The notes under the pieces: model-generated
Told to the model about the DNA's origin: nothing
The model's input: the letters and a program-made list of their open reading frames with translations, nothing else
The model's database searches: none
Program-made: the position numbers and the translations under genes
Source of the DNA: an uncultured Bacteroidales bacterium
GTDB taxonomy: Bacteria; Bacteroidota; Bacteroidia; Bacteroidales; Bacteroidaceae
Reading direction: 5' to 3'
Assembly (NCBI GenBank): GCA_902788315.1
Contig: CADAJS010000022.1
Coordinates: 34,760-98,759, forward strand
Length of the DNA stretch: 64,000 nt
In this document: positions 59,215 through 64,000 of the stretch, in pieces
Layout: the number at the start of each line of letters is the position of its first letter
How positions within the stretch are numbered: position 1 is the first letter of the stretch

Positions 59215-60740
59215 CTAAGTACAATGAACGAACGCCGCGGCAGTGTCAGACGGACAAGGCCACGACGCATGCGCAAGCTATCACTGGCGACGACCATTGC
59301 ATCGTCCTGCGGAAGCGCATCCTCACGATAGACATACTTCCATAGCGTGGCACGCCCGACATGAGGCTGCGCCTCCGAGGAGCGCTTTCTGGGATGCTCC
59401 AGCATGACGGGCTGGTCGGTCTCCGTAGGATTCACAAGCAGATAACTCCAACGGCCCAGGCTGTCACACAAGGCGGTGGCAGCCACCCACTCCGATCCCG
59501 TCTCCATCGGGAATACGCGGCTACCGGGTAGCACAGCGTGATAAATCATGCCGAGGGCAAAGTACTGGGGGCGCACCTCGTAGTCACAGCTCAGGTGGGC
59601 ATAGATGCTGTCTCCCTCATACTCGCGCTTCAGATAGCGCCACAGGCCGAGCCGCTGCATGTTGCGCCGCGCCAGAGCCTCGCCACGACTGTAATACTGG
59701 TCGAGCAGACTCCAGTAGCTGGCGCCCGTAGCCCCGGCGTTGAGCAGGTTGATGACGACACGTGCCATGAGCAGGCCGCGCTCGTAGCGGTCGATGTCGC
59801 GCTGCACCGTGGCCCCCACGGTCTGGTTGCTGCCAAACTCGCCGATGAAGTGACGCTTGCCCACCCTGGCACACAATGCCACATTCTGCCGCTCCCAGTC
59901 GAGGATGCGTGAGTTGGGTGTCTCGTAGCCAAAGACGTACGTATGGGAATTGAAAAGTTCTGCCTCGCGAGACAGCGAGTCGCAGCAGGCAGCGAGGAAG
60001 GCCCGCGTATGCGAGCCGCCGTCCGAATTGTCAGAGAGGCTGAGATGCACCTCGCTGCTCAGACCGTCGTGCCGCAGCCGCTCGCCTAAGCGAAGGCACA
60101 TACGAATGTATTGCCGCGCCTGGTCGTGCGTGGTAGAATGGAAACTCCAGTCCGGCTCGTTGACGGGCGTCACCTCATGGATACACCTGTAGCCCTTCAC
60201 ATGAAGCAGATGATGCAGGCACACGCTGAGATTCTCGGCCCACTCGTCATGCTCGGTGGGGCCAAACATCCAGCCTGGAACGGGCTGCGGATGCAGAAAG
60301 GTACCGGTGCGGGTGCCCCAGAAGGTCAGCGTGACTCGCATGCCCTCGGCCTGGGCGAAGTCGAGCACGTGATAGAGGCTCTGCATCTCGGGTCCATCAA
60401 AATGGAAACGGGCCGTGTCCGTGGTCAGCGGGCTGGCATCGTCGTTCTGCGGTTCGTACCACTCAGGCAGAATCATCACACGCAGTTTGGCAGGCCGCAG
60501 CAGACGGAGGCGGCGCAGCACCACACTGTCCCAATCCTCAGCACGCGTACCATTATTGGCCATCACGTTCTGGGGCAGGAAATGTGGGTCCAGTTCGACG
60601 CCCATTCCGTCCAGCACATTCGGCAGAGCGTTGCCCACACGAAGTGTAAGCACCGACTGCGCATCACAGAGAAGCGAGCATAGCAGACTCGCGCACGCGA
60701 GCACGCGTAACCTTATTATATACGTCATTCTTCCAAGCAT
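59181..60740 (-). CDS. Secreted glycoside hydrolase, clan GH-A-like
   Basis: The product is 519 residues from ATG 60740 (MLGRMTYIIRLRVLACASLLCSLLCDAQS), with an AAGGA ribosome site; an ATG at 60728 is also possible. The in-frame start at 60818 lies before the promoter -7 element and is excluded. The barrel pattern includes LDGMGVELDPHF, KLRVMILPEWYEPQND, the likely acid/base Glu in EVTPVNEPDWSFHS and the likely nucleophile Glu in RHFIGEFGSNQT. A small beta-sandwich domain follows (about 420-519: VNPTETDQPVMLEHP, RRSFIVLSYSP), as in GH30/GH5-like enzymes. Substrate unknown. Its last 34 bases overlap the PhnP-like gene. Confidence 0.8.
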   Translation of the reverse strand: MLGRMTYIIRLRVLACASLLCSLLCDAQSVLTLRVGNALPNVLDGMGVELDPHFLPQNVMANNGTRAEDWDSVVLRRLRLLRPAKLRVMILPEWYEPQNDDASPLTTDTARFHFDGPEMQSLYHVLDFAQAEGMRVTLTFWGTRTGTFLHPQPVPGWMFGPTEHDEWAENLSVCLHHLLHVKGYRCIHEVTPVNEPDWSFHSTTHDQARQYIRMCLRLGERLRHDGLSSEVHLSLSDNSDGGSHTRAFLAACCDSLSREAELFNSHTYVFGYETPNSRILDWERQNVALCARVGKRHFIGEFGSNQTVGATVQRDIDRYERGLLMARVVINLLNAGATGASYWSLLDQYYSRGEALARRNMQRLGLWRYLKREYEGDSIYAHLSCDYEVRPQYFALGMIYHAVLPGSRVFPMETGSEWVAATALCDSLGRWSYLLVNPTETDQPVMLEHPRKRSSEAQPHVGRATLWKYVYREDALPQDDAMVVASDSLRMRRGLVRLTLPRRSFIVLSYSPTFSTKPS

Positions 60741-60793
60741 AATACGATCCTTTCCACGGCAGCGACTGGCATTGAACATCCCACGCACCAGTG

Positions 60794-60801
60794 CAAAGGT
60801 A
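60794..60801 (-). promoter_or_regulatory. -7 promoter element of the 59181-60740 gene
   Basis: CAAAGGTA on the plus strand reads TACCTTTG on the minus strand, 53 bases before ATG 60740. It fixes the start to be downstream of about 60787. Confidence 0.6.
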
Positions 60802-60841
60802 CGGATTTTATTCGACATCAGGAATTATTCGGCAGAAAAAC

Positions 60842-60875
60842 ATTCCGGCCGGCACATCAGCGTACCGACCGGAAT
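60842..60875 (-). terminator. Terminator for the leucine-rich-repeat gene transcript
   Basis: An 11-pair stem with one mismatch (60842-60852 with 60865-60875) read on the minus strand is followed by GTTTTTC. It lies between the LRR gene and the glycoside hydrolase promoter. Confidence 0.75.
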
Positions 60876-60967
60876 AAATCATGGAAAAGCTCATATATTG
60901 AGAGTCTTACTCTCTATTCACTTTACTTAAGTTTCGGGAGCTCTTAACTCGCCATTTTACATTATTT

Positions 60968-61033
60968 CCCATGACGTGTTCCTGTGGACTTTATCACGTG
61001 TGATAAACTCTTTTATCACGTGTCTGCGCGGCA
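60968..61033. repeat. 22-base-period array with a palindromic TTTATCACGTGTGATAAA core
   Basis: TTTATCACGTGT is repeated at 60990-61001 and 61012-61023, offset 22. A weaker unit with ATGACGTGT starts at 60968 in the same spacing. The first strong copy extends into a perfect palindrome (TTTATCAC-GT-GTGATAAA, 60990-61007), operator-like. It lies upstream of the glycoside hydrolase and downstream of the LRR gene. Confidence 0.7.
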
Positions 61034-61062
61034 CGTTATGTAACTCGACCGAAACTCTTAAA

Positions 61063-64000
61063 TCACTTTACCTTTACCTTCTTGCCATTGACGATATAGA
61101 CGCCACCACGCAGGTGTTCCTTCGTCATCTTGATACCACCCAGGTTGTAAATCGCATCTCGACTCTGCCCGTCAGTGATGGTAAAGCGCTCCACGGCATC
61201 AGGATCCTCGTCGGCAAAGATAATCTTGACGTAGGCGGTACCGGGAGCGACAAACGAGGTGGGCACCTGCAGGTAAGCCTGCTGCCCGGCCAAACGTGTG
61301 GCGGCCTCGACTGCTCCGAAGCGGAACTCGTCATCGCCCTCGGCACGAAGCAGGAAGTTGCTTGCCTCGCCCTCGGTGGGAGCCACCGTGCCAGCCGTGA
61401 GCTGGGCCTTCAGCAGGTTGACATAGTAGGACTGCGACTCGGAATACGGCACCTTGTAGGTCACGCCGGCATCGCCCTTGAGCACCAGTCCCGTACCGGC
61501 AGGCACGTCATAGACGCGTACGAGCAGCACCTCGCCCTCCTGCTTGTTGTAACCCGCAGCGATATAAGCCTTCACGTCGGAACCCGTGAAGTTCAGGTCG
61601 AGCGGACAGCTGAAGGTGGCCATGCGGTCGGTCATGCGGACATACTCATAAAGCGAACGGAACACAGCCTCCACGGTGATGTTCTCTTCCACACGCTCAA
61701 TCACATACTGGTTATTCACAACCTGAGCCGTGACATCGACGCCATTCACGGTGAGCGACACCAGCGTGGCATCGGGATCGTCCATGATGGTCAGCACCAC
61801 GGTGTCGCCATACTTCGGCGCATCATTATCGACGCTCACTCCGTTGCCGGTGATGGTGACGCTGTAGGTCATGCGCTCCCACGTGGCGGTGTATGCACGA
61901 TTGCCGGTGGAGCCCTTGGTAATGGTCACCTGCGAGGTGGGTGCCTCCAGCCCGGTTCCCGTCCAGCCGGCAAAGATGTAATGCTCGCGGGTGGGGTTCA
62001 AGAGGGTGAAGGTCTCGGTCTCGATATTGTAGGAAGTGGGATTCCCGGGCTCCACGCTGCCGCCGTCCAGCTCATAGGTGATGGCATAGTCGAGCGGCGT
62101 CCAGGTGGCCGTGTACTCGCGATTGCCGGTGGAGCCCTTCTCGATGGTCACGGTCTCCGCAGGCTTGTCCAGACCCGTGCCCGTCCATCCGGCAAAGACG
62201 TAATGCTCGCGGGTGGGATTCGCGAGAGTGAAGGTCTCGGTCTCGATGTTGTAGGTAAGCGGGTTGTCGGCCACGCCACCTGCGAGGTTGTAGGCTATCT
62301 GATAAGTAATCGGAGTATAGGTGGCCACAACGCTGATGTCGTTCATCAGGCTCTGTATTACATAGGTGTCGCCCTCGGGCTGCACTGTGCGGCCATCCAC
62401 GGTGAGTGCCGTCAGCTCATAGCCCTCGTCGGCCCTCATTGTGAACGTCACGCTGGCACCACCCTCGATGAGCATCTCCGCCTTCTCGCCGCCGCTCACG
62501 GTCACTTCGCCCACCGTCAGGCTGCCGCCATGCGAGGCTTCGATGGCAAGCACATACGAGGCCGTCTCCACGTTCAGGAACTTCTGCCAGCCCGTGGCCT
62601 CGGCATAAGCAGCCTTCGTGCCACCGGGAATCCACAGCGTGGCTCCGCTATACGTCGCCTGGTTGAAGGCGTTCTCGTTAATTGCGATAGGCGTCTGCCA
62701 AGGAGCCTTCACCGTTTGGGCGGTCACGCCGCTCAACTGGAGGCCGATGTCCGTCACGCCCTTTCCGAACTCAATCTCCCGCGCAGCTGTGAAGGGCTGA
62801 TTCGCATTGCCCTCTGTGACGATGTTACGACCCAGATAGAGCGACTCGAGCTGGTTCATGTCGCGGAAGAACACGCCGTAGGTATCGGCAAACAGCAGGG
62901 GCTGGTCGCTATCGGCAATGACAAGGCGACGTATGCCCTTGTCCTGATAGAACGTGCGGTAGCCATTCTCGCCGTTGGCCGTCTTACCGATGGACTGCAC
63001 GGATGCCGGAATCGTCAGCTCTGCGAGTGCCTGGCAGTTGTAGATGGCCCATTGCTGTATCTCAACCAATGACGAGGGAAGCTGCAAATTGGCAAGCTTC
63101 ACACAGCTCTCGAATGTGCTCTCAGGCAGAACCTTCAGGGCGGAGCCGAGTTCAACGCTCTCCAGATTGTCACAGTACTTGTACACCTCCGTGCCCATCG
63201 TAGCTACATTCTCGGCACCCGTAACGGCCGTCAGTTTGTCGCGGTCGTAGAAGAAGCGATGCGGCAGGCTGGTCACCTTGGAGCCGATGGTTGCTGAGGT
63301 CACGTTAGGGAATGGGCTGCCGTTCTGGTCTTCGTACACAAGGTTGCGGCCAAGGTAGAGGTCGTAGTCAGCTGACGGGGTGCGGAAAGTGCCGTAGAAG
63401 CCGTTCACGATAGCGCAAGGCTGGTCGCCATCCTCCAGAGTGATGCTGGTCAGGGGAGTAGAGCCGAAAGCTTGACTGCCGATGGTGGTCACCGCTCCGG
63501 GGATGCTTATAGCGGTCAGACCGCTGTTGGAAAAAGCCAACTCGCCGATAGTGGTCAGCGTCTGGGGCAGCGTAACACTTTTCATATTTTTGCAGCTCTC
63601 GAAGGCACTGTTGTCGATGGACGTCACGTTGCTGCCCATCGTCACAATCGTCTCGGCAATGTCTTCGTCGTCGCCGGAACTATAGAAAGCAGCTTTGCCG
63701 ATGGTCTTCACCCCACTGCCAATCTTAAGGCTGACCAGTTTGTTGTCATCGTAGAACAAGCGCGGATTAATAGCAGTCACCTGGTCGCCGAACTCCACGC
63801 TCTTGGCATTGGAGGCAATGGGATTCTCCTCATTGAGTTCCAGCGTGCGACCGATATACACTGTCTTGTCGGCATCGCTGCCATAGAAGGTGCCGTAGAA
63901 GCCATTCCTCAGAGGCAGAGGCACTGCCGACTCCTGGATGCGGATGCTGGCAAGGCTGCTGCAATCGGCAAAGGCTCTGTTGCCGATGCTGTCCACCGAG
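61063..64000 (-). CDS. BspA-like leucine-rich-repeat surface protein with InlB-type repeats (partial)
   Basis: The visible 3' part is about 978 residues; the gene continues beyond the window, and the apparent start near 63996 is an internal GTG codon. It begins in LRR_5-type repeats (IGNRAFADCSSLASIRI, VTSIDNSAFESCKNMKSVTLPQTLTTIG, VTTIGSQAFGSTPLTSITL), about residues 1-480. Two InlB/Listeria-Bacteroides repeats follow (YNIETETFTLANPTREHYVFAGWTGTGLD and its near copy, about 575-700). The end carries a sorting tail (DAIYNLGGIKMTKEHLRGGVYIVNGKKVKVK). Such proteins are exported to the surface and bind host proteins or other cells. Confidence 0.92.
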   Translation of the reverse strand, partial: SVDSIGNRAFADCSSLASIRIQESAVPLPLRNGFYGTFYGSDADKTVYIGRTLELNEENPIASNAKSVEFGDQVTAINPRLFYDDNKLVSLKIGSGVKTIGKAAFYSSGDDEDIAETIVTMGSNVTSIDNSAFESCKNMKSVTLPQTLTTIGELAFSNSGLTAISIPGAVTTIGSQAFGSTPLTSITLEDGDQPCAIVNGFYGTFRTPSADYDLYLGRNLVYEDQNGSPFPNVTSATIGSKVTSLPHRFFYDRDKLTAVTGAENVATMGTEVYKYCDNLESVELGSALKVLPESTFESCVKLANLQLPSSLVEIQQWAIYNCQALAELTIPASVQSIGKTANGENGYRTFYQDKGIRRLVIADSDQPLLFADTYGVFFRDMNQLESLYLGRNIVTEGNANQPFTAAREIEFGKGVTDIGLQLSGVTAQTVKAPWQTPIAINENAFNQATYSGATLWIPGGTKAAYAEATGWQKFLNVETASYVLAIEASHGGSLTVGEVTVSGGEKAEMLIEGGASVTFTMRADEGYELTALTVDGRTVQPEGDTYVIQSLMNDISVVATYTPITYQIAYNLAGGVADNPLTYNIETETFTLANPTREHYVFAGWTGTGLDKPAETVTIEKGSTGNREYTATWTPLDYAITYELDGGSVEPGNPTSYNIETETFTLLNPTREHYIFAGWTGTGLEAPTSQVTITKGSTGNRAYTATWERMTYSVTITGNGVSVDNDAPKYGDTVVLTIMDDPDATLVSLTVNGVDVTAQVVNNQYVIERVEENITVEAVFRSLYEYVRMTDRMATFSCPLDLNFTGSDVKAYIAAGYNKQEGEVLLVRVYDVPAGTGLVLKGDAGVTYKVPYSESQSYYVNLLKAQLTAGTVAPTEGEASNFLLRAEGDDEFRFGAVEAATRLAGQQAYLQVPTSFVAPGTAYVKIIFADEDPDAVERFTITDGQSRDAIYNLGGIKMTKEHLRGGVYIVNGKKVKVK

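Noticed and set aside
60741..60818. N-terminal extension of the minus-strand glycoside hydrolase
   Set aside because: It would start before the -7 promoter element at 60794-60801 and would bury the signal peptide.
63994..63996. Start codon of the leucine-rich-repeat gene
   Set aside because: The codon is GTG inside a continuing repeat (reading through 63997-63999), with no signal peptide; the gene clearly extends past the window.

Overview
The window is a stretch of a Bacteroidales chromosome, most like Prevotellaceae or a close relative. Support comes from Bacteroidetes-type promoters (TTTG, 19-21 bases, TAnnTTTG), a SusC/SusD pair, an ArgF'-type transcarbamylase in an arginine cluster, lipoproteins of the LptC and DUF4348 kinds, secreted proteins ending in GxYI.NGKK-type C-terminal sorting tails, and an Mpi-family serine invertase. 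Coding DNA is GC-rich, with a few AT-richer patches. Genus and species cannot be fixed from the sequence alone.

Layout. 1-2100: end of ribonuclease Z, a very small secreted protein, then an ECF sigma factor, a probable anti-sigma protein and a Spy/CpxP-like periplasmic protein. 2159-6970: mazG, a SIMPL-domain protein, and valS behind a tandemly duplicated promoter. 6983-8340: a secreted-protein remnant, a hairpin-rich non-coding stretch and an Mpi-like invertase framed by inverted repeats. 8354-18080: SusC, SusD and a third surface lipoprotein (with a probable frameshift), then a secreted M6 metallopeptidase; together they look like a peptide or protein uptake locus of RagAB type. 18181-24965 (minus strand): DUF4105 membrane protein, an alkaline-phosphatase-fold protein lacking its usual catalytic motifs, secA and a small acidic protein. 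25111-31484 (plus): coaX, an outer-membrane barrel, lptC, a CNNM/CorC-type membrane protein and a PpiD-like periplasmic chaperone, so the two divergent blocks concern envelope biogenesis. 31775-32090: divergent tRNA-Pro(CGG) and tRNA-Phe(GAA), with a 22-base-period repeat array on each side. 32704-36329: a glycoside hydrolase converging on a BatD/WG-repeat fusion.

36472-50552 is a large arginine/proline region: argR, a GNAT acyltransferase, argG, argC, argD, a XRE-cupin regulator with an acyl-CoA synthetase, proC, proB, proA, a secreted double TldD-like peptidase and argF'. argB and argH are not here. 50889-51817 holds a truncated secreted protein and a 60-residue peptide gene. 51863-55597: pheS, then a degenerate kinase/AraC fusion that probably senses a B6 vitamer and controls the adjacent PLP synthase genes pdxS and pdxT. 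55791-59214: DUF4348 lipoprotein, murB, a small barrel-like protein and a PhnP-like metallohydrolase. 59181-64000 (minus): a secreted glycoside hydrolase and the 3' part of a BspA-like leucine-rich-repeat surface protein that runs off the window.

The most unusual signal is a set of short arrays with different unit sequences but one shared period of 22 bases: 31626-31713, 32260-32408, 42142-42224 (inside a coding region), 55497-55584 (forming the end of pdxT) and 60968-61033, with weaker pairs at 8455-8498, 36472-36500 and 55681-55724. Duplicated promoters upstream of valS and coaX are both offset by exactly 88 bases. The Mpi-type invertase with roughly 20-base inverted repeats tightly around its own gene, next to the SusCD promoter, is the other prime candidate for an undescribed switch.
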